A stretch of DNA of 61,719 bases from Actinomycetota bacterium (lineage in GTDB: Bacteria; Actinomycetota; Thermoleophilia; Gaiellales; Gaiellaceae): contig PLBK01000037.1 in the NCBI GenBank assembly GCA_003134505.1, positions 89,534 through 151,252 on the forward strand, written 5' to 3'. Within the stretch, counting starts at the first letter, position 1. Each line of letters begins with the position of its first letter. A program made the translations under genes and the position numbers. Below the pieces are notes generated by a model. That model made no database searches. It saw only the letters and a list, made by a program, of their open reading frames with translations, and was not told the DNA's origin. Below, piece after piece: positions 1 through 8,229 of the stretch.

Positions 1-1104
1 GGCCACGAAGCCGCGGAACAGGTCGTGCCAGCGCGGGCGCAGCGCGTCCCACGAGCAGGCGTCCGCGGTCTCGCGGGCGGCCGCGAGCACCGGCTCGAGC
101 TCGGCCGCCGGGGCGCGCGCGACGTGAGCCACCGCGGCAGCGAGCGCTTCCGCGTCCTCCACCTCGCAGAGCCAGCCGTTTCCGCCGTTCCGGACGAGGT
201 CGGCGGCCTGGCCGACCCGCGTGGTGACGAGCGGCACCTCGCTCGCCATCGACTCGAGCACCGCCTTCGGCCCGCCCTCGTCGCGCGAGGTGACGAGGCA
301 GACGTCGACCGCGCGGTAGGCGCGCGCGACGGCGTCGAGGTCGGGCAGCAGCACGTGGCGATACTCGACGCCGAGCCGCTCGAGGCCCGTGGCCACGTAG
401 CCGCGCGCCGGCCCGGTCAGCAGGACGGCGAGCTCCGGCACCTCACGGGCGAGGCGTCCGGCGACGTCGAGCAGCACGTCCGGCCCCTTGATCAGCTTGG
501 GCTCGAGCCCGTCGCTCCAGCCGACGCCGTCCTTCTGGAACGAGCCGACGACGAAGGCCGACTCCGGCAGGCCGAGCTCGCGCCTGGCCCCGGCCCGTGA
601 CACCGCGTCGCGTGGCCGGAAGCGAGCGGTGTCGACACCGATCGGGATCAGGAACACCTTCTCGGCCGCGATGCCGGTCCCGAGCACGAGCTCCTCCATG
701 GCCTTGTTCGAGACCTGCACACGGTCGAGCTCCTTGTGCCGGCGCCGGACGGTCTCGTAGCACGTGTCGAAGTCGGGCATGCCCGGAGTGCCGGGCCGTC
801 CGTGCAGATAGGCGACGCCGAGCCTGTTTCCGGCGCGCACGAACGGCTGCCCGATCAGCGTGAACTGGCTCGTGTGGAAGACGCACTGGTTGCGGACGCG
901 GGCGATCCAGCGCTCCGGCCCGACACGGATCCCGAGGCTGCGGGCCAGGCGCGCGACCTCCGAGGCGTCGTCGGCGATCGCCCAGTGGTTGCCGTCACCA
1001 GCCACGAACAGCCGCGAGTGCGGAGGCCAGGACTGCGTGCGCCAGCCGATCGCGAGCCGCCGGAGCGGCGCGCCGACGCGCCGGACGTGGGTGGTCGAAA
1101 GCAC
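1..1104 (-). CDS. Glycosyltransferase family 4 (partial, C-terminus off window)
   Basis: The minus strand reads open from a GTG near 1104 through the left edge, giving at least 368 residues of a GT-B retaining glycosyltransferase. The N-terminal half is variable. The C-terminal half has the nucleotide-sugar-binding layout of GT4: a VVGSFQKDG strand, LLTGPARGY, then the E-x7-E-like stretch SRDEGGPKAVLESMASEVPLV and a GGNGWLCEVEDAEAL loop. It probably transfers a sugar from a nucleotide donor to a surface-glycan intermediate on the cytoplasmic face. It lies 40 bp downstream of the Stf0 sulfotransferase gene on the same strand. The start codon is uncertain and the acceptor cannot be predicted. 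Confidence 0.85.
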   Translation of the reverse strand, partial: MLSTTHVRRVGAPLRRLAIGWRTQSWPPHSRLFVAGDGNHWAIADDASEVARLARSLGIRVGPERWIARVRNQCVFHTSQFTLIGQPFVRAGNRLGVAYLHGRPGTPGMPDFDTCYETVRRRHKELDRVQVSNKAMEELVLGTGIAAEKVFLIPIGVDTARFRPRDAVSRAGARRELGLPESAFVVGSFQKDGVGWSDGLEPKLIKGPDVLLDVAGRLAREVPELAVLLTGPARGYVATGLERLGVEYRHVLLPDLDAVARAYRAVDVCLVTSRDEGGPKAVLESMASEVPLVTTRVGQAADLVRNGGNGWLCEVEDAEALAAAVAHVARAPAAELEPVLAAARETADACSWDALRPRWHDLFRGFVA

Positions 1105-1144
1105 GGTCGAATAGTGTCGCGTGTCCGTTAAGAAACGGGACAGG

Positions 1145-1924
1145 TCACGGCGAACGCGTGAGCTCGCGGTAGCGGCGGATCCAGTCCTCGTTGATCGCGT
1201 CGGCCTGCTGCTCCGTGGCCGGCGTGACGGCGAAGCCCGCCGGGACGTCGATGCCGACGAAGGCCAGGACGCGGCGAGCCGTTCCCGACGGATCGGCGGC
1301 CAGCCCCTCGTAGGTCAGCCGCAGCGGCTCGATCCCGTCCGCCTCGAACCAGCGGCGCCACGCCTCCGTGTGCTCGTCGATGCGCCGCAGCCGGGTCGCG
1401 ATCCCGTCGATGTCGAAGGCCGGCTCGCCGGTCACGGGCCGGCCGTCGGTCCACTTCCCGCTGCCCATCGCCTTCCACCAGGACACTCCCTGCGCCAGCG
1501 TGTCCTCGCGGGTGATCCAGATGAAGCTCGGCGCCGGAAAGACGGCCTCGATCACCTCGCGGTCGGTGGCGCCGCCCAGCCCGCGGCGCAGCCGCAGCAG
1601 GTGCAGGAACACCTCGACCTGGTCCCAGTGGAGCTTGATCCCGAGCGTCCCGGTGCCGCGCGCGTGCTCCGTGCAGCCGACGAGATAGTCGTCGAAGCCC
1701 CGGCGGGTGAGCCCCGGCACGACGTCGCGGCGGAAGAACTCCCCGAAGTACTCCCCCGCGCGCCCGACGAGGCCGGTGTCGGCGAGCAGGTTGCCGAGCA
1801 TCGTCGAGCCGGTGCGCGGCGTCGAGCAGACGAAGAAGGTGCGCTCCACCCCGGCGGCCTCGAGCCGCCCGCGCAGCGTCGAGACGTGCGCGGCGAGCCG
1901 GACGAGTGACGCCGCACGTCGCAC
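1145..1924 (-). CDS. Stf0-type sulfotransferase
   Basis: The 259-residue product resembles the Stf0 family, whose founder sulfates the 2-hydroxyl of trehalose using PAPS. The 5'-phosphosulfate loop is visible at about residues 33-42 (CSTPRTGSTM), and the family's IKLHWDQ and WITREDTLAQGVSWW motifs follow. Length is typical for Stf0. The start is a GTG. Only 24 bp separate it from the divergent glycosyltransferase at 1949, so any promoters must overlap. The substrate is inferred to be a glycan or glycolipid of this locus; trehalose itself is possible. It is one of three sulfotransferase genes in the window. Confidence 0.88.
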   Translation of the reverse strand: MRRAASLVRLAAHVSTLRGRLEAAGVERTFFVCSTPRTGSTMLGNLLADTGLVGRAGEYFGEFFRRDVVPGLTRRGFDDYLVGCTEHARGTGTLGIKLHWDQVEVFLHLLRLRRGLGGATDREVIEAVFPAPSFIWITREDTLAQGVSWWKAMGSGKWTDGRPVTGEPAFDIDGIATRLRRIDEHTEAWRRWFEADGIEPLRLTYEGLAADPSGTARRVLAFVGIDVPAGFAVTPATEQQADAINEDWIRRYRELTRSP

Positions 1925-1948
1925 GCCCGGATTCTAGGCTGCGGTCTC

Positions 1949-2935
1949 ATGGCCCGCCTCCGCCGATCGCCGCGTCCCGCCACCCCGGCCGTGGGGCGGA
2001 TCGCCTTCAACATGCATCCGCTCGAGCACGCCTGGGGCGGAGGCAACTGGTGGCTGGCCCAGACGGTGCGTCATCTGCGCTCGACCGGCTACGACGTGCG
2101 CTTCGACCTCGACGGCGCGGCCGACTGCATCGTCGTCGTCGATCCGCGGGTCGGAGGCAACGTCGGCTTCGGCGCCGACGAGATCGGGGCCTACCGGGAG
2201 CGTCACCCGGAGGTGCGCTGCCTCCACCGGATCAACGAGTGCGACCTGCGCAAGGGAACGAACGAGATCGACGCGTTGCTGGCCCGGATGAACCGGGTCG
2301 CCGACAGGACAGTCTTCATCTCCGACTGGCTCCGCGACTACCACGCGAAGCGCTGGTTCGACCCGTCGCGACCGCATTCCGTGATCCACAACGGGGCCGA
2401 TCCGGCGATCTTCCATCCCGTCGGGAGCGAGCAGCTCGAGCCCGGCGGCACGATGCGCCTCGTCACGCACCACTGGTCCGACAATCCGATGAAGGGGTTC
2501 GACGTCTACCAGGAGGTCGACCGGCTGATCGCAGCGGGCGAGCTCCCGGGCGTAGAGCTGTGGGTGATCGGGCGCTGGCCGGGTGCCTGCGACTGGAAGG
2601 CAGCGCGAACGTTCCCACCGGCCACCGGGCCGGAGCTCGGCGCGCTGCTCCGCCGGGGACATGTCTACCTCACCGCATCCCGCTGGGAGCCGGGCGGGAT
2701 GCACCACGTCGAGGGCGCCCAGTGCGGCCTGCCCGTCCTCTACCACGAGGACGGCGGCGGCATCGTCGAGATGGCGAGCCGGTACGGAATCGGCTACCGC
2801 GACGACGTTGCCGGCGCGATCGGCGCGATGCGCGAGCGCTACGGCGAGCTGCGCGAGCGCGTGCTCGAGCAGGCGCCGTCCGGCGACGCGATGTGCGCGG
2901 CCTACCGGAAGCTGATCCAGGGCCTGCTCGTCTAG
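1949..2935 (+). CDS. GT-B glycosyltransferase, GT4-like
   Basis: This 328-residue soluble protein has a GT-B pattern. The N-terminal part holds a glycine-rich loop (HAWGGGNWW, about residues 28-36). The middle has VISDWL- and IHNGAD-type motifs that in GT4 enzymes introduce the donor-binding domain. The C-terminal part has LTASRWEPGGMHHVEGAQCGLPV, the E-x7-E equivalent. It should use a nucleotide sugar to extend a surface glycan. The last 4 bp overlap the convergent GT2 gene. Sugar specificity cannot be read from the sequence. Confidence 0.85.
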   Translation: MARLRRSPRPATPAVGRIAFNMHPLEHAWGGGNWWLAQTVRHLRSTGYDVRFDLDGAADCIVVVDPRVGGNVGFGADEIGAYRERHPEVRCLHRINECDLRKGTNEIDALLARMNRVADRTVFISDWLRDYHAKRWFDPSRPHSVIHNGADPAIFHPVGSEQLEPGGTMRLVTHHWSDNPMKGFDVYQEVDRLIAAGELPGVELWVIGRWPGACDWKAARTFPPATGPELGALLRRGHVYLTASRWEPGGMHHVEGAQCGLPVLYHEDGGGIVEMASRYGIGYRDDVAGAIGAMRERYGELRERVLEQAPSGDAMCAAYRKLIQGLLV

Positions 2936-3804
2936 GGCGATCGGGCGTGGAGCCGGCCTTCCCGTAGGAGCCGGCGCGCGACCCGCACGGCCCGCCTGCC
3001 CGTGGCGGCCGTGGTGCTCGGCAGCTCGTAGACGAGCCGATCGGCGGGGCGGAACAGCCGTCCGACCGTGACCTCGCGCTCGAAGCCCCGCTTCTCCCTG
3101 AGGAGGGCGGCATCGGGGCTCGTGTTCGCCCGAAACGGCTCGTATGCAGGCGGAAGCTCCGGATAGTGGTCGACGACGACATCGGGGAGCCTCGTTGAGA
3201 GCAGGCCCCGCTCACCGAGCGAGAGGAAGAGGTCGACGTGCTCGCCGGCGACCTTGAACCGCGCGTCCCACGGATCGGGCCCCAGCGCCTCGGTCCGGGC
3301 GAGGAAGAACTGGTGGACGATGTCGAAGACGGGCAGACCGTCGACCGTGCCTCTCGTCGCTCCCGGGCGATGGACGAGCACACCGTCGGTGATCTCGAGC
3401 GTGCCCTCGTACCGCCGGTAGCCTCGCCGGATCGATCTCCACGGCTCGTGGTCCATCCACAGGCAGGAGACGACGTCGAACCGGGTGGTCAGCAGGGTGT
3501 GGAGCATCTTGGCCAGATCGGTCCTGCGCCCGAAGACCATGTCGTCGTCGCAGACGAGCACGTACTCGGTCTCGACCTGGCGAAGCCCGAAGTTGCGCCC
3601 GGCGGACACCCCCAGGGAGTTGAACGGGAGCGGCCAGTAGCGCGTGATGCCCTGCGGGACCGGCTCGAGCGGCTTCTCCGAGTCGTCGACGACGACGACG
3701 GCGATGCTCGGATAGAAGCGCCGGATCGAGGCGACGAGCCGGCGCAGGGCGTCCGGCCGCTGGAAGGTCTTGACGAGCACGGTGACGTCCTGCTCCACGT
3801 TCAT
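2932..3804 (-). CDS. Family 2-like glycosyltransferase (GT-A)
   Basis: The 290-residue product starts with a GT-A strand (TVLVKTFQRPDALRRLVASI) and VVVVDDSEKP. It carries the metal-binding DxD motif as CDDDMVF near residue 90, and a later GEHVDLFLSLGERG segment resembling the acceptor-side ED motif. No transmembrane helix is evident, so it is probably a cytoplasmic or peripheral enzyme. Its donor is unknown. It is convergent with the previous gene and divergent from the dioxygenase gene 17 bp away, so the 3805-3821 gap must hold parts of both start regions. Confidence 0.87.
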   Translation of the reverse strand: MNVEQDVTVLVKTFQRPDALRRLVASIRRFYPSIAVVVVDDSEKPLEPVPQGITRYWPLPFNSLGVSAGRNFGLRQVETEYVLVCDDDMVFGRRTDLAKMLHTLLTTRFDVVSCLWMDHEPWRSIRRGYRRYEGTLEITDGVLVHRPGATRGTVDGLPVFDIVHQFFLARTEALGPDPWDARFKVAGEHVDLFLSLGERGLLSTRLPDVVVDHYPELPPAYEPFRANTSPDAALLREKRGFEREVTVGRLFRPADRLVYELPSTTAATGRRAVRVARRLLREGRLHARSP

Positions 3805-3821
3805 GCCGTTGATCCTGACGC

Positions 3822-4808
3822 ATGTCCACTAGGGTTCTGACCATGCATCGATCGGGCACAGCCATCGTCACGAGGGCGCCGGCGCGGCTGAGGCCCCAGG
3901 CGACCCAGCTCCACCGGAAGGGCGTCGTCGCCACCTACAAGCTGCACGACCGCATCTTCTCGAACCGCCACGCGCGCAGCCTGTACACCGCGAACCGGCC
4001 GTCCCTGGACACAGTGCAGCAGCGGATCGTGCAGGAGCTCGACACCGACGGCTATGCGCTCGCCGACGCGCGTGAGCTCCTCTCCGAGGAGGCCTGGGAG
4101 CGGATCGCCGCCTCTGCGGCGTCGTTCGTGGCCGAGACCGAGGCCGGCCTGGCGCGCGAGTCCGAGGGCGGCGGCGGCGAGCTCCGGCGGCGCGCCGGCA
4201 AGGAGTTCCTCGTCCGCAAGTACGACGAGTCCGGCGTCGTCACGCTGGACGACCCCTGGCTCGACGCGTGCATCTCCCGGCGGGTGATCGACATCGCGAG
4301 CTCGTACCTCCAGCTGTGGCCGAAGCTCGAGCACCTCGACATGTGGTACTCGCTCCCCGTCGGCTCGGGCGGCGAGCGGCGCGCCTCGCAGCTCTGGCAC
4401 CGCGACTACGACGACAGGCACCTGCTCAAGGCGTTCCTCTACCTGGCCGACGTGGACGCCGAGTCGGGCCCGTTCGAGTTCGTCCCCGGCAGCCACCCGG
4501 GAGGACGGCACGCCGGGATCCATCCGTGGGCACCGATGGCGATCGGCCGCATCTCCGAGGCCGAGCTCGCGAAGTACGTGCCCGCCGACGAGGTCCGGAC
4601 GTTCACCGCGCCGAAGGGGACGATCATCTTCTGCAACACGAGCGGCCTGCACCGGGGCGGGTTCGCCGAGGCGAAGCCGCGGGTGCTGTCGACGGTCACC
4701 TACTGCTCGCCGGCCTCGCTCCACGCGCTCACGCGGCGCAACTACTCGCTGCCGCGCGGCACCGACACGAGCTCGCTCGACCCGGTCGTCCGCTACGCGC
4801 TGAGCTAG
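3822..4808 (+). CDS. Phytanoyl-CoA dioxygenase (PhyH) family protein
   Basis: A 328-residue Fe(II)/2-oxoglutarate dioxygenase. The facial triad is readable: HRD in LWHRDYDDRH at about residues 192-200 gives the H-x-D pair, and the distal His is in NTSGLHRGGF at about 277. The following KPR holds the Arg that would bind 2-oxoglutarate. The FVPGSH turn is typical of the family. Members hydroxylate lipids or small metabolites. Here, between glycosyltransferases, it may hydroxylate a lipid carrier, acyl chain or sugar, which is inference. An alternative ATG lies seven codons in. It is convergent with the GT2 gene at 4817. Confidence 0.88.
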   Translation: MSTRVLTMHRSGTAIVTRAPARLRPQATQLHRKGVVATYKLHDRIFSNRHARSLYTANRPSLDTVQQRIVQELDTDGYALADARELLSEEAWERIAASAASFVAETEAGLARESEGGGGELRRRAGKEFLVRKYDESGVVTLDDPWLDACISRRVIDIASSYLQLWPKLEHLDMWYSLPVGSGGERRASQLWHRDYDDRHLLKAFLYLADVDAESGPFEFVPGSHPGGRHAGIHPWAPMAIGRISEAELAKYVPADEVRTFTAPKGTIIFCNTSGLHRGGFAEAKPRVLSTVTYCSPASLHALTRRNYSLPRGTDTSSLDPVVRYALS

Positions 4809-4816
4809 GCACCGGG

Positions 4817-5626
4817 TCACCCGCCCTCGAGCTGCCGCACGCCGTCCACGGCCTCGACGCGGTCGCTCGTCTCGGTCTCGCGGAGCAGCACGTCGTTCGG
4901 CCGGACGGCCGGCTTCCGGGTCTCGTGCCACAGGTGGAGCAGCGTCCCCTGCGGGCCCGGCCAGCCGCAGCGCAGGCCGGCGCGGCGGAGCCTGATCGCC
5001 ATGTCGACGTCCTCGCCGCCCCAGCCGGCGAAGCGCGCGTCGTAGCCGTTCACGCGCTCGAAGTCGGCCCGCGCGACCCCGAGCAGGAAGCCGTACCCGT
5101 CGGCGTGCGGGACGAACTCGGGCAATCGCTCCCGGCCCGGGAGGCGCCGGTCGCGCGGAGTCAGTGCGAGGAGCGGCGCCGACTGGCCTCCGTGGAGAGC
5201 CCAGTGCGGGAACGACCAGCGCTGGATCGGGACTCGGTCGGCGAGCACGCGCTCCGTCAGCTCCGGCCCGAGCAGGAGCCGCTTTCCGGCGACGAACCAG
5301 CCCGGCACCGCGGCGCGGCGCAGCGCGCGAACGAAGTGGCGGCGCGGCACCGTGTCCCCGTCGACGAAGACGAGGAAGTCGCCGCCCGCGGCGCGCGCGC
5401 CGAGGTTCCGCGCGCGGGCAAGGCGGTACCCCTCGTCCTCCTGGCGGACATGCTCGAGCCGCAGCCGGCCCCGCCAGTTCTGGACCACTGACGCCGTGTG
5501 CGGCCCGGAGCCGTCGTCGGCGACCACGACGTCGAAGTCGGCGTCGGACTGGTCGGCCAGCCCGCGCAGCACCGCGTCGAGCGCCTCCGGCCACTCGTAG
5601 GTGGCCACGACGACACTCGGCTTCAC
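4817..5626 (-). CDS. GT2 glycosyltransferase with galactosyltransferase-like C-terminal region
   Basis: The 269-residue enzyme begins SVVVATYEWPEALDAVLRGL, with VVADDGSG, then the DxD motif FVDGDTVPRRHF. The later FERVNGYDARFAGWGGEDVDMAIRLRRAG is the N-terminal signature of the Glyco_transf_7C/GT27-like acceptor loop. The GTG start is chosen because it forms a GTGA overlap with the upstream gene's stop, which implies translational coupling and a shared transcript. The donor is not predictable. The first long frame continues upstream only by running antisense through the neighbour, so that extension is rejected. Confidence 0.88.
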   Translation of the reverse strand: MKPSVVVATYEWPEALDAVLRGLADQSDADFDVVVADDGSGPHTASVVQNWRGRLRLEHVRQEDEGYRLARARNLGARAAGGDFLVFVDGDTVPRRHFVRALRRAAVPGWFVAGKRLLLGPELTERVLADRVPIQRWSFPHWALHGGQSAPLLALTPRDRRLPGRERLPEFVPHADGYGFLLGVARADFERVNGYDARFAGWGGEDVDMAIRLRRAGLRCGWPGPQGTLLHLWHETRKPAVRPNDVLLRETETSDRVEAVDGVRQLEGG

Positions 5627-6429
5627 GCAGGCACCGGCGCGAGGAACGGCCGGGCGTCCTTCGTCACGAGCGGCCCGCGCCGGTACTTCTCGAGCTTCCA
5701 CGACTCGCCCTGCGGCTCCGTGCGCGTGCGCAGCACACGGGCGACCCGGCCGACGAGGTCCCGGCGATAGGTGTTCGACTCGCCGATGTTCAGGCGCACG
5801 TGCTCGCCGCCCGCCGGATCGAGGCTCGACCGCTGCAGGAAGCATGCGTGCAGGCAGCGGAACGGGTTCTCGTCCCAGCCGCGCTCGTCGGCGAGGCTGA
5901 GCACCGACTCCCAGCTCCAGCCGTCCCGGAAGACCGGCTCGCCCTCGTGGAGCCGCTCGCGGTAGACGCGGTCCCAGCTCTCGAGGGCGGCGAAGTTGAA
6001 CAGCTTCGGCCCCGAGCGCGCCGGCGGCGAGAGGTAGCCGGTCGCCGTCATCGCCTCGGGGTCGAGCGCGACGCAGTGGAGCATCGCCGGGAACAGCCGG
6101 AAGTGCTCGTCGTAGCGGCCGTCCTCGAGCTCTGCACGCAGGCGTCGCAGGCCGCCGGGATCGAAGATCTCGTCGCCGTCCGGGCTCAGCACCCACGTGT
6201 CGGTGCCGACGTATGGGAGCACGAGGTCGTGCGAGCGCGCCGCGTGCGAGATCCGGACCGCGTCGACGTTGTCGAGCTCACCCGCGAGGCCGGACACGAT
6301 CTCCCACGTGCGGTCGGACGAAGCGTGGTCGGCGACGTGGATCCGGTCGCAGAACTCGGCGACGTTTCGGATGACCCGCTCCGCGTAGACGTCCTCGTCG
6401 TGGAGGAGGACGATCCCGACTACACGCAC
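5623..6429 (-). CDS. GT2-like glycosyltransferase
   Basis: The 268-residue protein opens RVVGIVLLHDEDVYAERVIRNVAEFCDRIHVADHASSDRT, a strand-loop typical of single-domain GT2 enzymes of the SunS/WaaE type. LSPDGDEIF near residue 87 supplies the DxD equivalent. Start is GTG. It overlaps the next gene by GTGA and lies 19 bp downstream of the secreted Ig-like protein gene, so the three may share a transcript. Substrate unknown. Confidence 0.84.
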   Translation of the reverse strand: MRVVGIVLLHDEDVYAERVIRNVAEFCDRIHVADHASSDRTWEIVSGLAGELDNVDAVRISHAARSHDLVLPYVGTDTWVLSPDGDEIFDPGGLRRLRAELEDGRYDEHFRLFPAMLHCVALDPEAMTATGYLSPPARSGPKLFNFAALESWDRVYRERLHEGEPVFRDGWSWESVLSLADERGWDENPFRCLHACFLQRSSLDPAGGEHVRLNIGESNTYRRDLVGRVARVLRTRTEPQGESWKLEKYRRGPLVTKDARPFLAPVPA

Positions 6430-6448
6430 ACTTGTGGGTCGGCGCGGC

Positions 6449-7615
6449 TCACGGACCGATGGGGATGGCGAACAGCCGTCGCGCGGAGATGCCGCCGAGC
6501 AGGTCCTCCCCCTGCTTGCGGGCCCGGACGAAGATCGCCACGCTCCTCTGGTGCGCGTTGAGCGGGAAGCCGGCGAGCGTGCTGAAGGTCAGGCTCACGA
6601 ACCCGTTCGGCCCGGTCGGTTGCTCCGCGACATTCGACAGCTGGCCGAACGGTACGGCGGTCGCGTAGACGAGAGCGCCCTCCACGGGCTGCTCGCAGGT
6701 GTCGGACACGCGATAGCGCACGACGATCTGCTGCCCCGACCCCTTGCCGAGCGCCGGCTGGACGATCTGCCGGTCGATGACGAGGCGTGCCGGAGACGTG
6801 ACCGAAGCCACCTGGACCGTGCCCTTGCCCGCCGGACAACCGGCAGCCGTCGGAGGAGGCGGGGGCGGCGAGGTCGGGGGCGGTGTCGGCGAGCCGCCCG
6901 GGACGACGGGGGTCTGAGCCGAGTTCACCTGCGTGGTGCCGGACGGATCTGTCGCGGACACGCTGAATCGGAGCGTGGAGCCCATGTCCGCAGCGGCGAC
7001 GACGTAGGTCGTCCCCGTCGCACCGGACGTCTGGCAGTTGCTCCCGGTGGTGTCGCAGCGCAGCCAGTTGTACGAGAAGTCCGTGAGATATTGGCTCGTC
7101 CAGGTTCCCTTGCTCCCGGTCAACGTCTGACCGACCTGCGCGGTTCCGGAGACCGTGGGCAGACCCGTGTTCGTCGGGCCCGAGCCCGTGCCCGTGACCA
7201 CGGAGGTCGCGTTCGACGAGGCCGTCGTCTTGCCGTCGCTGTTCGTCGCCTTGATCTGGAGGCGGATCGTGTAGCCGACGTCGGCGGCGACGAGCGTATA
7301 CCTCTCGGTCGCATGGTCGATGATCCCGTTACAGTTCCCCGAGCCCTGCCCGCCGTCCGGAGGGCAGCGGCGCCAGTTGAAGATGTAGGTGATCGGCTGC
7401 GCACCCGTCCAGGTGCCCGTCGTGCCGACCAGGGTGTCGCCTTCCGCGGTCGAGCCCGAGATCGTCGGCTCCGACGTGTTCACCGGCCCCGACTGCGTCC
7501 GGGCCGACCCGAGGGTCGGCGCGACCAGGGCAACCGTGATCGCCACGAGTGCGGCCAGAGGCAGGCCGAACCAGACGACCCGGCTCGAGCGGGCGCGGTT
7601 GAACTGTGCCGTCAT
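6449..7615 (-). CDS. Secreted or surface-anchored protein with Ig-like 'GTW' repeats
   Basis: A 388-residue exported protein. The ATG at 7615 is preferred because an AGGAGG ribosome site lies just upstream; the open frame continues further but lacks a site. Residues 12-38 form one hydrophobic helix (signal or anchor). Two Ig-like repeats follow, each with G-x-TLxGxxGTWT, a YxWLRC/FNWRRC motif with a paired Cys, and a VxAADxGxTLRxxxxAT strand. A Pro/Thr linker precedes a C-terminal domain of about 130 residues with two Cys. Such repeats are common in exported proteins of deep-branching actinobacteria. Function is unknown; adhesion or wall association is inference. Confidence 0.85.
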   Translation of the reverse strand: MTAQFNRARSSRVVWFGLPLAALVAITVALVAPTLGSARTQSGPVNTSEPTISGSTAEGDTLVGTTGTWTGAQPITYIFNWRRCPPDGGQGSGNCNGIIDHATERYTLVAADVGYTIRLQIKATNSDGKTTASSNATSVVTGTGSGPTNTGLPTVSGTAQVGQTLTGSKGTWTSQYLTDFSYNWLRCDTTGSNCQTSGATGTTYVVAAADMGSTLRFSVSATDPSGTTQVNSAQTPVVPGGSPTPPPTSPPPPPPTAAGCPAGKGTVQVASVTSPARLVIDRQIVQPALGKGSGQQIVVRYRVSDTCEQPVEGALVYATAVPFGQLSNVAEQPTGPNGFVSLTFSTLAGFPLNAHQRSVAIFVRARKQGEDLLGGISARRLFAIPIGP

Positions 7616-7799
7616 CGTGAACCTCCTGGGCTTCGAGTTGCGACCCGAGCGGCGGCCCGGGCAGGCGGCCGAGATCGCCGCGACCTGACTGTGAGCAAGA
7701 GCGAACGATTCATCGGAATGTGTCGCCAGAAACAACGTTGGGACAGGACGGGCCTGGCGAGGGTAGCAAAGCGCTGCAAATGGAGATATTCAGGCTGTG

Positions 7800-8147
7800 T
7801 TAACCCCGCTCGGCGAACGTCCAGAGGCGATTGGACGCGAACGTGGCGATCGTCACAGGAGGGATGGCCGCCAGATAGGCCCAGACCCTGCCCGTGCCGG
7901 CGACACGCACGAAGAGCAGGACGAGCAGGCTCGTCGAGCCCGCGCCGGCTGCCTGGACGACGACGTAGACGACCCGTGCCCGCGTCGAGTCCGAGGCGGC
8001 GAACGTCCAGCGCCGGTTGAGCACGTACCCGCTCAGGGAGCCGACGGCGAAGGCGAGCGGCGCCGCGGCCAGGTACGGCGTTCCGACCTCGAGCAGGCCG
8101 CGGTAGACGACGAAGCTGAGCGTCGTGTTGAAGAGCCCGACGACCAC
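7800..8147 (-). CDS. GtrA-family small membrane protein
   Basis: About 115 residues with four predicted transmembrane helices and the GtrA-type pattern F-x-VVGLFNTTLSFVVYRGLL, then SGYVLNRRWTF and NRLWTF. GtrA proteins work with an undecaprenyl-phosphate glycosyltransferase (GtrB) and are thought to help flip the lipid-linked sugar. The neighbouring upstream gene is that partner. The frame stays open upstream into the GtrB stop, and residues FGRYV just before this GTG look like family sequence, so the true start may be up to 80 bp further upstream. About 180 bp with no gene separate it from the Ig-like protein gene downstream. Confidence 0.85.
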   Translation of the reverse strand: MVVGLFNTTLSFVVYRGLLEVGTPYLAAAPLAFAVGSLSGYVLNRRWTFAASDSTRARVVYVVVQAAGAGSTSLLVLLFVRVAGTGRVWAYLAAIPPVTIATFASNRLWTFAERG

Positions 8148-8229
8148 GTAGCGGCCGAACTGACGGGACGGATGGTGCCGCTTCCGCAGGTGCTCGGCGA
8201 GACGTGCCCGCGCCGCTCCGGCAAGCCGG

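Noticed and set aside
25-1131. Several overlapping plus-strand frames over the left edge
   Set aside because: They are antisense to a clear GT4 frame on the minus strand and show no family likeness; high-GC DNA opens such frames by chance.
3801-6196. Long minus-strand frames of 459-597 codons
   Set aside because: Their N-terminal parts run antisense to or out of frame with PhyH and GT2 genes. Only the segment from the GTG at 5626 matches a family.
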